Assembly: GCA_947475545.1 (NCBI GenBank)
Contig: CANJLL010000001.1
Span: 1-64,000, forward strand
Source: Chloroflexota bacterium
GTDB lineage: Bacteria > Chloroflexota > Limnocylindria > Limnocylindrales > CSP1-4
Length of the DNA: 64,000 nucleotides
Direction of reading: 5' to 3'
Numbering within the stretch: position 1 is the first letter of the stretch; each line of letters starts with the position of its first letter. Below, in pieces: positions 38,278 to 47,907 of the stretch. A program made the translations under genes and the position numbers. The notes below the pieces were generated by a model, which did no database searches, had not been told where the DNA came from, and worked only from the letters and a program-made list of their open reading frames with translations.

Positions 38278-39231
38278 TCAGCGAGTCTCGCGTGCGGCCT
38301 CGCGGGCCGCGGCGGCGCGCTTGTGGGCCAGCAGTTGCATGAGCCGGCGGTCCCGCCAGCGCGCCCGCTCGCCCAGCAGGGCCCGCGGCTGGCTGGCCTC
38401 CCGCTCGGCGGCAAGCCCGGTCATCGCGGCCGCGCTCCAGGCGTTCGCGGGCTGGCTGGCCACGATCTGCGCGAAGGGCGGCCCGTAGCGCGCCCCTGAT
38501 TCGACGACGCCGCCGGGCGCGGCCAGGTCGAACGTCTCGAGTGGCCCCATGAACGACCAGCGCAGCCCGAGGCCGTCGCGAACGGTCCGGTCGATGTCGT
38601 CGGCGGAGGCATAGCCGCCCTCCCAGAGGTTGATGGCCTCGGACATCAAGGCCGCCTGCAGCCGGTTCAGGATGAAGCCCTGGATCTCCTTGCGGACCAC
38701 CACCGGGGATTGCCTCGCGGCCTCCAGGAGCACGCGCGTCCGCTCGACGACCGCCGCGTCCGTCCACGGCGCGGGCACGAGTTCCACGACCGGGATGAGG
38801 TGCACCGGGTTGACGGGGTGGGCGACCAGGCAGCGGTCCCGGCCGGCGAGGCCTCCGCTGAACGCGGAGGCGGGGATCGTGGAGGTCGAGCTGGCGAGGA
38901 CCGCCTGCCGGGGGGCGAGGCCGTCCAGCGCGGCGAAGATCTCGCGCTTGGCGGCCAGGGTCTCGGCGACGCTCTCCTGGACGTAGTCGGCGTCGCCCAC
39001 CGCCTGCGCGAGGGACTCAGCCGGGCCAATCCGCGCCCTGATGGCCGCGACCGGCTCGTCGAGCAGGCCCAGGTCGTCGAGGTCGTGCAGGCTGGCGTCG
39101 ATCGCCCCGAGGCCGCGCTCCATGGCCGCCGGGTCCACGTCGAACGCCGTCACGGCGTGCCCGGCGCGGGCGAACACGATGGCCCAGCCCCGCCCGATCA
39201 GACCCAACCCGACGATCGCGATCCTGTCCAC
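38278..39231 (-). CDS. 3-hydroxyacyl-CoA/L-gulonate dehydrogenase (lambda-crystallin type)
   Basis: 317 residues from GTG 39231, preceded by gggaggg with a 5-nt spacer; an in-frame TTG at 39249 lies upstream of the previous gene's stop and is less likely. IAIVGLGLIGRGWAIVFARAG binds NAD. SSTSTIPASAF and HPVNPVHLIPVVELVP are typical of CRYL1/L-carnitine dehydrogenase relatives. The C-terminal domain has GFILNRLQAALMSEAINL. Beside a BKACE gene this is the arrangement used to oxidise a beta-hydroxy acid and cleave the resulting beta-keto acid. Confidence 0.9.
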   Translation of the reverse strand: MDRIAIVGLGLIGRGWAIVFARAGHAVTAFDVDPAAMERGLGAIDASLHDLDDLGLLDEPVAAIRARIGPAESLAQAVGDADYVQESVAETLAAKREIFAALDGLAPRQAVLASSTSTIPASAFSGGLAGRDRCLVAHPVNPVHLIPVVELVPAPWTDAAVVERTRVLLEAARQSPVVVRKEIQGFILNRLQAALMSEAINLWEGGYASADDIDRTVRDGLGLRWSFMGPLETFDLAAPGGVVESGARYGPPFAQIVASQPANAWSAAAMTGLAAEREASQPRALLGERARWRDRRLMQLLAHKRAAAAREAARETR

Positions 39232-39242
39232 CGGGACCCTCC

Positions 39243-40748
39243 CTACCAAGGCTGCTGGAGATCGGCCTCGAAGGGCCAGAGCGGGTGATCGAGGCGCCGG
39301 AACGGCAGCCGCGTCAGGTCGCTGTCCGCCGGGCCCGTGGTGTCGACATCGAAGACCTGCGCGGCGATGGGCTCGTAGAACTCGCGGTAGCCGCCAGCCG
39401 ACTTCACCACGACCAGCTCGGCTGCCACTGGGTCAAGGCCCGCGCGCTTGAACAGCTCCAGGTCGAGCAGGTAGGCCGGGCGGCTGGTGATCACCAGGCG
39501 GATGGCGCCGATGGCGAGGACCGCCGTGGGCCCGGCGTCGGTCGGGAAGGGCGGGTACTTGGAGCGGTAGCGCCCGTCACACAGCGTGGCCACGCGGCCC
39601 GTGACCCGGAGGGGCCGGTGGAAGCCCGGGGAGAGTCGCCCGCCAATCTCCATGGCGACCGTCGCGTCGACGCCTGCGGCGAAGCAGGCCGCCGCGGCCA
39701 CCGGATCCGCGACCGGCACCAGGGCATCGATCGTTGCGCCGGCCTCGACGAGGGCCCTGAGCGTGTCGACGCCGTCGCCGGTGCTGCCGGCCGACGTGCT
39801 GTCGGCGCCTTCGGAGGCGACCACCGGCCGCTCCTCGCCGCCAGCCCGCCCGTCCCTGACGGCGGCAAGTACCTGGTCCACCGGGGTCTTGCGCACGCGG
39901 AACCGTTCGCGCCGCGCCCAGAGCATCTCGCCGAGCTCGTCGGCGCATTGCTGGGCGTTGGCCGCCGCATCCGGCGCGAGGGCGTCCGGCGCCGCGATCA
40001 CCACCGTGGACCAGCCCACCTCCGGGGCATCGAACCAGGGCTGGGTCGCGAACACGCTGATGTCCAGGATCCCCGGCCGCCGCTCCAGCTCCTTGCGCCG
40101 GACCATCACCTCGTGCATGGGTCCGCGCCGGGTGTCATGGTGCTCGGACGATGCCGTCATCCGGAGCTTGCGGTAGCGGATGACCGGGGCCGGCTCGCCG
40201 CGGATCGACCTGACCAGCAGGCGCATGGCGCGCTGGCCGGTCGTGAAGAAGTCCACGTGCGGGCAGGTCTCAAACCCCACGAGGATGTCGGCGGACCGCG
40301 CCATGAGGGCGGTGAAGTGGCAGTGCAGGTCGAAGCTGGCGGCCACGGGCAGGTCCGGGCCCACGATCTCGCGGACCTCGGCCAGGAGCGCACCCTCCGG
40401 GTCCGTCAGGCTCTCCGTGGCCATCGCGCCGTGCAGCGAGAGGTAGATGCCGTCCAGGCTCTCCCGGTGCTCGCGGATGGCGCCCAGCACGATCTCCCGG
40501 ATGGTGGCCCAGGCGCTGTCGGTGACGGGCGGGCCGCTCCCGGCCTGGGCGAACAGGATCGGGATCAGGTCCACGCCCTCCTCGCGCGCCACGCTGGCGG
40601 CTCCGGCAGCCTGGTCACGGCCCTTGCCCCGGACCAGCGAGTCCGCGCCGAGCGCCCAGCCGAGGCGCTGGAAGTCCTCGATGGTCGTCACGCCGGGCGA
40701 GAAGTGGTTGACCTCGTGGTAGATGGACGCGATCAGGACCCTGGTCAC
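39243..40748 (-). CDS. M81-family (MlrC/microcystinase C-like) metallopeptidase, copy 1
   Basis: 501 residues, GTG start. IASIYHEVNHFSPG, LDGIYLSLHGAM, AASFDLHCHFT and FETCPHVDFFTTG carry the zinc-site histidines and acids of the N-terminal MlrC domain. The later acidic loop (ASEGADSTSAGSTGDG) and RLVITSRPAYLLDLELFK belong to the MlrC C-terminal domain. The family is named for hydrolysing linearised microcystin fragments; most members have unknown amide substrates. It lies downstream of a tandem 15-bp repeat, in the minus-strand operon. Confidence 0.9.
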   Translation of the reverse strand: MTRVLIASIYHEVNHFSPGVTTIEDFQRLGWALGADSLVRGKGRDQAAGAASVAREEGVDLIPILFAQAGSGPPVTDSAWATIREIVLGAIREHRESLDGIYLSLHGAMATESLTDPEGALLAEVREIVGPDLPVAASFDLHCHFTALMARSADILVGFETCPHVDFFTTGQRAMRLLVRSIRGEPAPVIRYRKLRMTASSEHHDTRRGPMHEVMVRRKELERRPGILDISVFATQPWFDAPEVGWSTVVIAAPDALAPDAAANAQQCADELGEMLWARRERFRVRKTPVDQVLAAVRDGRAGGEERPVVASEGADSTSAGSTGDGVDTLRALVEAGATIDALVPVADPVAAAACFAAGVDATVAMEIGGRLSPGFHRPLRVTGRVATLCDGRYRSKYPPFPTDAGPTAVLAIGAIRLVITSRPAYLLDLELFKRAGLDPVAAELVVVKSAGGYREFYEPIAAQVFDVDTTGPADSDLTRLPFRRLDHPLWPFEADLQQPW

Positions 40749-40785
40749 TTGTGGTCATCCTCCCTGCGCCGCGGGCTCCCACCCG

Positions 40786-40830
40786 CCCGATACCGGCCCA
40801 CCGAATACCGGTCCGCCGGATACCGGCGCG
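40786..40830. repeat. three 15-bp tandem repeats upstream of an M81 gene
   Basis: Units starting at 40786, 40801 and 40816 (for example ccgaataccggtccg and ccggataccggcgcg) share the core ataccgg. They lie in the 100-bp gap between the isomerase stop and the M81 start, so they could be a tandem operator for the downstream part of the operon. Confidence 0.6.
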
Positions 40831-40848
40831 TTGTTACGTTCGGGCTCC

Positions 40849-41700
40849 TCATGCCTCGCCGCCGGCCTGTCGGTCGAGCCACGAGCGCAACGCATTGCCG
40901 GCGAGCCGCGCGCGCTCCGCGACCGTTCGGCCGGCGTGGTCACGGTGCGGCACCTCGACACTGACCGGGGTCTCGGGTGGGAGCGCGGCGATGAGCCGGC
41001 CCAGGGGCAGGCCGCCCTCCCCGGGGTAGCGGCGATCGGTCCGCGCCTCCGCGAGGAGCTGATCGAGCGGCGGGGCCGCGGCGAGTGCGTCGCATAGCTG
41101 GACGAGGGTCCCCGACGGCAACGCGGGGAGGGTGGAGGGGTCGCCGCCCGAGCGGGCCAGGTGGAGGGCGTCGATGCACACGGCCGCGTTCGCGGGGCCC
41201 GCGTCGGCGATGAAGGCGACCGCCGCCTCGATCGTGGGGACCGGGCTCCAGCGCATGAACTCCAGCGCGACCGTCATGCCCCCGTCGGCCGCCATGTCAC
41301 ACAACGCCGCGAACCCGTCCAGCGCCCGCTGGCGATCGGGGTCCATGCACACGGCCAGCAGGCTGGAGGCACCGATCTCGGCCGCGGCGTCGGCCGCCGC
41401 GCGCAGGCGGTCCATATCCACCCCTGGGCTGAGGAAGAAGACCTCCGCGTCGAGCGGGGTGATGCCGGTCGCCCGGCAGGCGGCGGCGATCGCCCGGATC
41501 AACCGGCGGTCCCCGACGACCTCGTGCTCGAGCCGCAGGTCCGTGGGGGCGAGGAGCCGGAGGCCCACGGAATCGAAGCCGGCCGCGGCGGCCGCCTCGA
41601 TGTGCTCGATCGGGCTGGCGCCGCTGACGGTCAGGTAGTCGAGCGAGAGGCGTCGAGCCGGCCGCCGCGCGTCGGCACCCAGCCCGGGAGTGGGCATCAT
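40849..41700 (-). CDS. sugar phosphate isomerase/epimerase-family TIM barrel (xylose-isomerase-like)
   Basis: 283 residues. IEAAAAAGFDSVGLRLL, LLAVCMDPDRQRALDGFAAL, VALEFMRWSPVPTIEAA and AAVCIDALHLARSG follow the strand order of the AP-endonuclease-2 TIM barrel, with metal-binding Glu, Asp and His at strand ends. Epimerase/isomerase or inosose-dehydratase-like activity is possible. ATG overlaps the upstream Gfo/Idh/MocA stop. Confidence 0.85.
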   Translation of the reverse strand: MMPTPGLGADARRPARRLSLDYLTVSGASPIEHIEAAAAAGFDSVGLRLLAPTDLRLEHEVVGDRRLIRAIAAACRATGITPLDAEVFFLSPGVDMDRLRAAADAAAEIGASSLLAVCMDPDRQRALDGFAALCDMAADGGMTVALEFMRWSPVPTIEAAVAFIADAGPANAAVCIDALHLARSGGDPSTLPALPSGTLVQLCDALAAAPPLDQLLAEARTDRRYPGEGGLPLGRLIAALPPETPVSVEVPHRDHAGRTVAERARLAGNALRSWLDRQAGGEA

Positions 41701-42812
41701 CCGGGGCGCCGCGGAGAGGCGGCGCCGACGGACGCGGGCACGGCCGGCTTCCCGGTCGCCACCGCCTCGTGCACGGCCATCGCGGCGGCCAGCGTCGCCA
41801 GGCCGTCCCTGCCGTCGATGCGCGGCGTCTCGTCACCGCGGATCACCGCGCAGAAGTGGCGCAGCTGGGCCGCGTGCGCCCCGCGAAGTCCGACGCCCTG
41901 CGGCCGCACCACCAGGGGTCGTGCCCAGTCGTCCGGCCCGCCGGGGGCGTGGCTCCAGACCGCGAGGTTGGGGAACTCCAGCGAGGCGTGCGTCCCCATG
42001 AACCGGTAGCTGTTCTCCCCGGACCAGGCAACCCCGGGGTTGTCGTTGGTCCCGCCCTCCCAGTTCCAGGGCGAGACCGCCGCATCCGACAGGACGATCG
42101 AGCCCAGCGCGCCGCTCTCGAAGCGGAACAGGATTGCCGCGCTGTCCTCCACGCGGTGGCCCCGGACGGCATCGCTGGCCATCGCCTGGACTTCGGCGAT
42201 CTCGCCGCACAGGTAGCGCAGGCAGTCGATGTCGTGGATCAGGTTGATCAGGATGGGTCCGCCGCCTGGCTCGCTGCGCCAGCCCACCTTCCAGTAGTCA
42301 TCGGGCTTGCGCGCGGACCAGATGGCCGAGACGGCGACCAGGCGCCCGAGCTCGCCAGACTGGAGGATGGTGCGGGCATCCTGCACCGCGGGGTCATAGC
42401 GACGGTGGTGTCCGACCAGCATCCGGACACCCGCCGCCTCGGCGGCCTCCACCAGCTCGAGGCCGGCGGCGACCGTGTCCGCGACCGGCTTCTCCACGAT
42501 CACGTGGACGCCCGCGGCTGCGCAGGCACGGCCGACCGGCAGGTGCAGGGCGTTGGGGACGGCAACGATCGCCCCATCGATCGCCTCGGCCGCCAGCAGC
42601 GCCTGGACATCGGCGTACCAGGCGGCCCCGACCTGCCGCGCCAGGGCCTCGGCCTCGGGCGCGGGGTCGACGATGGCCACCAGATCGCAGGCCGGCTCCG
42701 CGGCGGCGAGACGCACGTGGGTGCGGCCGATCAGGCCGGCGCCGATGACGGCGATCCGGACGGGCGCGGCGGGGGTTGCGCTGGTGCGCTGGAGCGGCGA
42801 ATCAGGCGGCAC
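41697..42812 (-). CDS. Gfo/Idh/MocA-family dehydrogenase
   Basis: 371 residues from GTG 42812, with gagg upstream and overlap with the MFS stop; a longer open frame to 42932 lies inside the MFS gene. VRIAVIGAGLIGRTH binds NAD(P), VIVEKPVA carries the catalytic Lys, and GGPILINLIHDIDCLRYL the conserved His/Asp motif. Probably oxidises or epimerises a sugar or polyol-like acid. Coupled to the isomerase gene downstream. Confidence 0.91.
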   Translation of the reverse strand: MPPDSPLQRTSATPAAPVRIAVIGAGLIGRTHVRLAAAEPACDLVAIVDPAPEAEALARQVGAAWYADVQALLAAEAIDGAIVAVPNALHLPVGRACAAAGVHVIVEKPVADTVAAGLELVEAAEAAGVRMLVGHHRRYDPAVQDARTILQSGELGRLVAVSAIWSARKPDDYWKVGWRSEPGGGPILINLIHDIDCLRYLCGEIAEVQAMASDAVRGHRVEDSAAILFRFESGALGSIVLSDAAVSPWNWEGGTNDNPGVAWSGENSYRFMGTHASLEFPNLAVWSHAPGGPDDWARPLVVRPQGVGLRGAHAAQLRHFCAVIRGDETPRIDGRDGLATLAAAMAVHEAVATGKPAVPASVGAASPRRPG

Positions 42813-44115
42813 GGGAGACCTCGCTGGGCGTGGCGCCCGGACGGGCGCCGGGGAAGACCGGGGAGCGGACCAGGAGCCCAGCGACCACCACGGCGGCCGG
42901 CAGGAGGAGCAGGACGCGGGTCGCGAGCGCATAGCTGCCGGTCAGCTCGTTGGCAACGGCGATCACCACCGGCCCGATCGCGGCGCCCGCCACGTTGAAC
43001 GTGAAGACCAGCCCGCGGATCGATGCGATCGACCGGACGCCGAAGTAGCGCGGCATCAGGACCCCCTCCGCCGTGTACGCGGTCGCCCCGGCCGAGCCGA
43101 GGAGCATGCCGTACACGATCGTGATCAGGCCGTCATCGAGGTAGGAGATCACGACCATGGCGAGCGTCAGCGAGGTCATCGGCAGGATGAGCAGCAACTG
43201 GCGAGGCATCCGGTCGGCCATTGACCCGACGATCAGCATGGTGATCGCCGACGCCATCGTCTGGGGGATGTAGTTGGCCGCGGCGCGCGTCGGGGAGAGG
43301 CCGGCCTCGCCCAGGATCGAGATCTGGTGGAACATCAGGCCGGTCACGATCAGCGAGTTCGACGCGATCGTGAACGTGATGACCCAGAACACGGCCGTCC
43401 GGATGGCGTACCCGCGCGACCACTGGGCCACGCCGCTCGCGCTGGCGCGCATGGCCGTCGCCGAGAGCTCGCGATCGCCCGCGGGCTTCAGGGCCCACAT
43501 GGTGAGCGGCACCACGCATGCCCAGATGGCGATCCCGCAGATGACCCAGACCATGCGCCAGCCCACCGCCTCGATGCCGGCGCTCAGGACGATGGCCAGC
43601 GTGGACATGCACAGGGCGCCCAGCGCGCCCGAGAGACCCACCGCGCGGCCGGGCGCGGCGTGGAACCGCAGCGCGATCGCGATCTTGCCGGTCAGGTTGA
43701 GCGCGCCCTGGCCGAGCAGCCGGATCCCCCAGAACCCCAGTGCCAGCCAGACCAGGCCCTGGACCTGCGACAGCAGGAGCACCACCGTCCCGAAAGCGGC
43801 GGCGATGGCCAGCGCCATCCGCCGGACGCCGTGCTGGTCGATGAGCCGGCCTGTGACCGGCAGCGTCATCGCCCCGGCCAGTGACGCGATCGAGAAGATC
43901 GTGGAGATCTCCGGGCGCGAGATGTGGAGGTCCCGGATCAGCGAGTCGATGAAGACGGAGATCCCGGCGATCTGGCCGATGCCGCTGATCGTGGTCACGC
44001 CCACCGCGAACACGATCACGCGGAGGGCGGATGGCGTGGCGCCAGCCGCGGAACCGTCGCTCCGGGCAGACCGGAGGCCCTGCGTCAGCGACGCCATCCA
44101 GGGTGCCTGGGCCAC
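42802..44115 (-). CDS. MFS transporter (oxalate/formate- or monocarboxylate-like)
   Basis: 437 residues, GTG start; Met9 is an alternative. About 12 hydrophobic segments with GRLIDQHGVRRMALAIAAAF (MFS motif A region) and GSMADRMPRQLLLILPM in the second half. The layout resembles MFS carriers for organic anions. Probably the substrate carrier for the minus-strand operon. Confidence 0.88.
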   Translation of the reverse strand: MAQAPWMASLTQGLRSARSDGSAAGATPSALRVIVFAVGVTTISGIGQIAGISVFIDSLIRDLHISRPEISTIFSIASLAGAMTLPVTGRLIDQHGVRRMALAIAAAFGTVVLLLSQVQGLVWLALGFWGIRLLGQGALNLTGKIAIALRFHAAPGRAVGLSGALGALCMSTLAIVLSAGIEAVGWRMVWVICGIAIWACVVPLTMWALKPAGDRELSATAMRASASGVAQWSRGYAIRTAVFWVITFTIASNSLIVTGLMFHQISILGEAGLSPTRAAANYIPQTMASAITMLIVGSMADRMPRQLLLILPMTSLTLAMVVISYLDDGLITIVYGMLLGSAGATAYTAEGVLMPRYFGVRSIASIRGLVFTFNVAGAAIGPVVIAVANELTGSYALATRVLLLLPAAVVVAGLLVRSPVFPGARPGATPSEVSRAA

Positions 44116-44137
44116 CGGCCACGCCCCGCGCGACAGG

Positions 44138-45319
44138 TCACAGCCTGGAGGTCACGACGGTCGCATCGCGTCGGGTCAGGACGTCGGGCAGCAGGCTGGT
44201 GCCGATCCCCGGGGCGGTGGGCGGCAGGATCGCGCCGTCCTCGATGGTCACGGAGTGGGGGACCACGTCCTGGTACCAGGTCCGGATGTAGGCCCGGACG
44301 GTCTCCTGGTAGGTGGCGTTGGGTGCCGCCAGTGCCAGGTGGACGCCGGCCAGGAGGGTGAACGGGCCGGTGCAGTCGTGCATCGTGACCGGGAGGCCGA
44401 AGGTGTCGGCGAGCGCCCCGATCTTGTGCGCCTCGGTGATGCCGCCGGTCCAGGTGGGGTCCAGCATGATGATGTCCGCGGCCCGCTGCTCCAGGAGCGG
44501 CAGGAACTGGTGGCGCGTCACCAGGTACTCGCTGGCAAGGACGGGGACCCTGGTCTGGGCATGCAGGCTGGCGATGGCCCCGATGTCGTGGGCGAGCAGC
44601 AGGTCCTCGACCCACTCCACGTCGTATTCCTCCAGGGCGCGGGCGATCTTGACGGCGGCCGGCAGCCGCCAGAAGCCGTGGCCCTCGATCATGATCCGCA
44701 TCCTGGAGCCAACCGCCCTGCGGATCCGCTTGACGGGCTCCAGGCCCTGCTCCAGCTCTGCGGCGCTGATCGTCAGGCCCTGGGTCCGGAGGCCGATGTC
44801 GTCGAACGGCCAGATCTTCATGGCCGTGATGCCCTCCGACAGGAGGTCCTCGGCGAGGTCCTCGGCGGCGGTGTTCCAGGTGTACAGGTCCTCGAGCGGC
44901 CCGGGCCGCCCGTGTGCCTCGTACGGGGGGCGCCCGTAGGCGGGGCCGCCGCACGTGTTGTAGATGGGCAGTCGGTCGCGTGACCGACCACCCAGCAGCT
45001 CGTAGATGGGCCGGCCCACGGACTGGCCCAGGATGTCCCACAGGGCGACGTCGATCGCCGAGATGGCCCGGACCTCGATGCCCTGACCGCCGAACCGGGC
45101 CGCGTCGCCGTCGTACAGGGCGGTCCAGTGTCGTTGGATCTGCCCGGGATCCTTGCCGAGCAGCTTGGGAGCCGCCCGGCCGTGGATGTAGCCTGCGATC
45201 CCCTCGGCCGACATGAACGTGTCGCCCGTCCCGATGAGCCCCTCGTCCGTGTGGACGCGGACGTACAGGACGAACGGAGTGTCGGCCAGCTGGATCGTCT
45301 CGATCCGCGTGATCTTCAT
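44138..45319 (-). CDS. mandelate racemase/muconate lactonizing enzyme-family (enolase superfamily) protein
   Basis: 393 residues, MKITRIETIQLADTPFVLYV at the N-terminal capping domain. Barrel motifs include AMKIWPFD (strand 2 Lys region), IMIEGHGFW and VEWVEDLL (metal acids), SEYLVTRHQF and VTMHDCTGPFTL with a His at the strand-7 position. These point to an acid-sugar dehydratase of the D-galactonate/mannonate type. Gene order with Gfo/Idh/MocA and the isomerase supports carbohydrate-acid catabolism. Confidence 0.89.
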   Translation of the reverse strand: MKITRIETIQLADTPFVLYVRVHTDEGLIGTGDTFMSAEGIAGYIHGRAAPKLLGKDPGQIQRHWTALYDGDAARFGGQGIEVRAISAIDVALWDILGQSVGRPIYELLGGRSRDRLPIYNTCGGPAYGRPPYEAHGRPGPLEDLYTWNTAAEDLAEDLLSEGITAMKIWPFDDIGLRTQGLTISAAELEQGLEPVKRIRRAVGSRMRIMIEGHGFWRLPAAVKIARALEEYDVEWVEDLLLAHDIGAIASLHAQTRVPVLASEYLVTRHQFLPLLEQRAADIIMLDPTWTGGITEAHKIGALADTFGLPVTMHDCTGPFTLLAGVHLALAAPNATYQETVRAYIRTWYQDVVPHSVTIEDGAILPPTAPGIGTSLLPDVLTRRDATVVTSRL

Positions 45320-45341
45320 GGCGTCGGCCCCAGGCGGCCGG

Positions 45342-46682
45342 TCAGCCGATCGCCGCGAGGGCGTCGCCGGCGGCCGCGATGGTCTGGTCGATGTCGGCCT
45401 CGCTGTGGGCCGATGACAGGAACCAGGTGCCGCGCGCCGTCACCCGCACGCCGCGATCGAGCAGTGCCCGGAGGAAGAGCCGCTGGCGGGCTCGATCGGT
45501 CGCGAAGTACTCGCGGTAGTTGCGGACCGGGCCCTGGCCGAACGTGGTGTTGAAGACGGGGCCGATGCCCTGGACCAGGAGGTCGGTGCCGATCCGGTCG
45601 GCCTCCGCGCGCAGCCCGGCCATGAGGCGCGCGCCCATCCGCTCGATGTGCCCGTAGACCGCGCCGTCGTTCTCGCCGAGCAGCCTGAGCGTCGCGTTGG
45701 CGGCCGCGATGCTGGAGACGTTGGCGTTGTAGGTGCCGCCGTGGAGGACGCCGTCGGAGGTGAGCTCCATGAGGGCCCGCGACCCGGCCAGCGCCGCGAT
45801 CGGGAAGCCGCTGCCCATGGCCTTGGCGAAGACGGCGAGGTCCGGCGTGACGCCGGTCCGCGCCTGCGCCCCGCCGAAGGCCACCCGGAACCCGGTGATC
45901 ACCTCGTCGAAGATGAGCACCGTACCGTTCGCCGAGGTGAGCGCCCGGGCCGCCTCGAGGAAGCCGGGCTCCGCCGGGATGACGCCCGTGTTGCACAGGA
46001 TGGGCTCGCAGATCAGGCCCGCGATCCGATCGCGGAGGGGCCCGTTGAACAGCCCATCGAGGGCCGCCCGGTCGTTCCACGACAGGATCACCACGGCGTC
46101 GGCCGACGAGGCCAGCTGGCCGCGGCTGGGCAGATGCGGGACGGGCGCGTCGGCCGGCCCGGCGACATCCAGCGGCGGCGCGACGCTGACGAGGAGGGGA
46201 TCCAGCCACCCGTGATAGTGGCCCTCGAACTTGACGATCAGGTCCCGCCCGGTGGCCGCGCGGGCCAGGCGGATGGCCGCCTGATCCATCTCCGTCCCGG
46301 AGCTGCCGAAGCGAACGCGCTCGGCGCAGGCGATGGCGCTCTGGAAGCGCTCGGCCAGCTCGACCTCGGCAAACGTCTGGCCGCCAAACAGCTGTCCGCG
46401 ACCGAGCTCGTCGGCGACCGCCGCAACCACGTCCGCCGGGGCGTGGCCCAGGATGGACGGACCCATCCCCAGCACGTAGTCGACGTAGTCGTTGCCGTCG
46501 ACGTCGACCAGGTGGGCGCCATCGGCCCGCTCGAAGAAGAGCGAGACGGGGTCGCCGCCAGAGCGGAAGTTGCTGCTCACCCCGCCGGCGAGGGACTGCG
46601 TCGCTCGCTCGAAGGCCGCCGCCGAGCCCGCATATCGCCCTGCCGCCGTGGTCGTTGGCCCCGGATCCGCCTGGTCAGCCAT
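45342..46682 (-). CDS. class III PLP aminotransferase (glutamate-1-semialdehyde aminomutase-like)
   Basis: 446 residues. FGSSGTEMDQAAIRLARAAT, FEGHYHGW and LIFDEVITGFRVAFGGAQ are the class III motifs; the PLP Lys is in LAVFAKAMGSGFPIAAL. The GSA-aminomutase fold is shared by many amino-acid beta-transaminases and aminomutases found in catabolic operons, so hemL is not assigned. It is the first gene of the minus-strand operon, 22 nt before the enolase-superfamily gene. Confidence 0.9.
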   Translation of the reverse strand: MADQADPGPTTTAAGRYAGSAAAFERATQSLAGGVSSNFRSGGDPVSLFFERADGAHLVDVDGNDYVDYVLGMGPSILGHAPADVVAAVADELGRGQLFGGQTFAEVELAERFQSAIACAERVRFGSSGTEMDQAAIRLARAATGRDLIVKFEGHYHGWLDPLLVSVAPPLDVAGPADAPVPHLPSRGQLASSADAVVILSWNDRAALDGLFNGPLRDRIAGLICEPILCNTGVIPAEPGFLEAARALTSANGTVLIFDEVITGFRVAFGGAQARTGVTPDLAVFAKAMGSGFPIAALAGSRALMELTSDGVLHGGTYNANVSSIAAANATLRLLGENDGAVYGHIERMGARLMAGLRAEADRIGTDLLVQGIGPVFNTTFGQGPVRNYREYFATDRARQRLFLRALLDRGVRVTARGTWFLSSAHSEADIDQTIAAAGDALAAIG

Positions 46683-46929
46683 CGTCTCCCCGAACTCTGG
46701 TGCGCGCGCAGCGGGCGCGGTGCGGCGTCGTCAATCGGTCGCCGTCGCTGGGTATGATGGCCGCTGGGTCGGTCGGTCGCAACCCGCGCGCACGATCGAC
46801 GTCATCAACCGCCGCCGCCACGTCCCGAGGCATCCCGCATGTCCGTCTTGCCGCCATCCGGTCAGCAGCCTGGCGCCGCCTCGCCCACGACCCGCGACGT
46901 CAGCACGCCGCAGGGGAGGACTCCCGGCC

Positions 46930-47907
46930 GTGGCTGATGAGGCGCTGGCCCGATTGGCACCGGACGCGGCGATCGAGCTGTACCGGCAGATGGTCCGGAT
47001 CCGCGAGTTCGAGACCCTGGTCCAGATCATGGTCAAGATGGGCCGGATCCGGGGCACCGCCCACGCCGCGATCGGGCAGGAGGCCGTGGCCGTGGGGACC
47101 TGCGCCGCGCTCCGCGCGTCCGATCACATCACCTCGACGCACCGCGGCCACGGCCACGCGATCGCCAAGGGGGTCGGCGTGGACGTCATGATGGCCGAGC
47201 TCTTCGGGCGCACCACCGGGTGCTGTCGCGGCAAGGGCGGCTCGATGCACATCGCGGACTTCTCGGTCGGCATGCTCGGGGCGAACGGCATCGTGGGCGG
47301 CGGGTTCGGGATCGCCACGGGCGCGGCGCTGGGGCTCCGGCTGCGGGCATCGGACGGCGTCGTCGTCTGCTTCTTCGGTGACAGCGCCATCAACCAGGGC
47401 GCCTTCCTCGAGAACGCCAACTACGCGGCCATCCACCGGCTCCCCGTGGTCTTCCTGTGCGAGGACAACGGCTTCGCCATGTCGATGCGGTCCGAACGCG
47501 CCACGGCGCTCGAGGAGCTCGCCGACCGGGCCGGTGCGTTCGGGTTCCCGGGAACCACGGTGGACGGGATGGACGTCGTCGCGACCCGAGAGGCCGTCGA
47601 AGAGGCGGTGGCGCGCGCCCGGGCCGGGCATGGTCCGACGCTCGTCGTGGCCTCCTGCTACCGGTTCAGCGGCCATCACGTCGGCGACCCTGAGGACTAC
47701 CGGGACCAGGCTGAGGTCGCGGCCTGGCGGGCCCGTGATCCGATCGCCGCCTTCCGCGCGCGCCTGGTGGACGGCGGGATCCTTGCGGAGGGAGCCGCGG
47801 ATTCGATCGTCGCCGAGGAGTCGAGCCTGGTCGCCGCGTCCGTCGAGAGGGCTGAAGCCGCGCCGATGCCCGATCCAGCCGAGGCGTGGAGCGACATCTA
47901 TGCATAG
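46930..47907 (+). CDS. thiamine-diphosphate-dependent 2-oxoacid/acetoin dehydrogenase E1 alpha
   Basis: 325 residues from GTG 46930, preceded by aggggagga. The E1 alpha pattern appears as HRGHGHAIAKG, CCRGKGGSMHIAD and the TPP motif CFFGDSAINQGAFLENANYA. The length and short N-terminus fit the AcoA/pyruvate dehydrogenase E1 alpha group. The stop overlaps the E1 beta start. No E2 or E3 gene is in the window. Confidence 0.92.
   Translation: MADEALARLAPDAAIELYRQMVRIREFETLVQIMVKMGRIRGTAHAAIGQEAVAVGTCAALRASDHITSTHRGHGHAIAKGVGVDVMMAELFGRTTGCCRGKGGSMHIADFSVGMLGANGIVGGGFGIATGAALGLRLRASDGVVVCFFGDSAINQGAFLENANYAAIHRLPVVFLCEDNGFAMSMRSERATALEELADRAGAFGFPGTTVDGMDVVATREAVEEAVARARAGHGPTLVVASCYRFSGHHVGDPEDYRDQAEVAAWRARDPIAAFRARLVDGGILAEGAADSIVAEESSLVAASVERAEAAPMPDPAEAWSDIYA

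Noticed and set aside
39232-39249. TTG at 39249 as the start of the CRYL1-type dehydrogenase
   Set aside because: It precedes the end of the upstream gene, and GTG 39231 has a better ribosome-binding site and fits the family N-terminus.
45342-46682. Assignment as hemL of tetrapyrrole synthesis
   Set aside because: The family motif set is shared by many catabolic aminotransferases and no tetrapyrrole genes are nearby.
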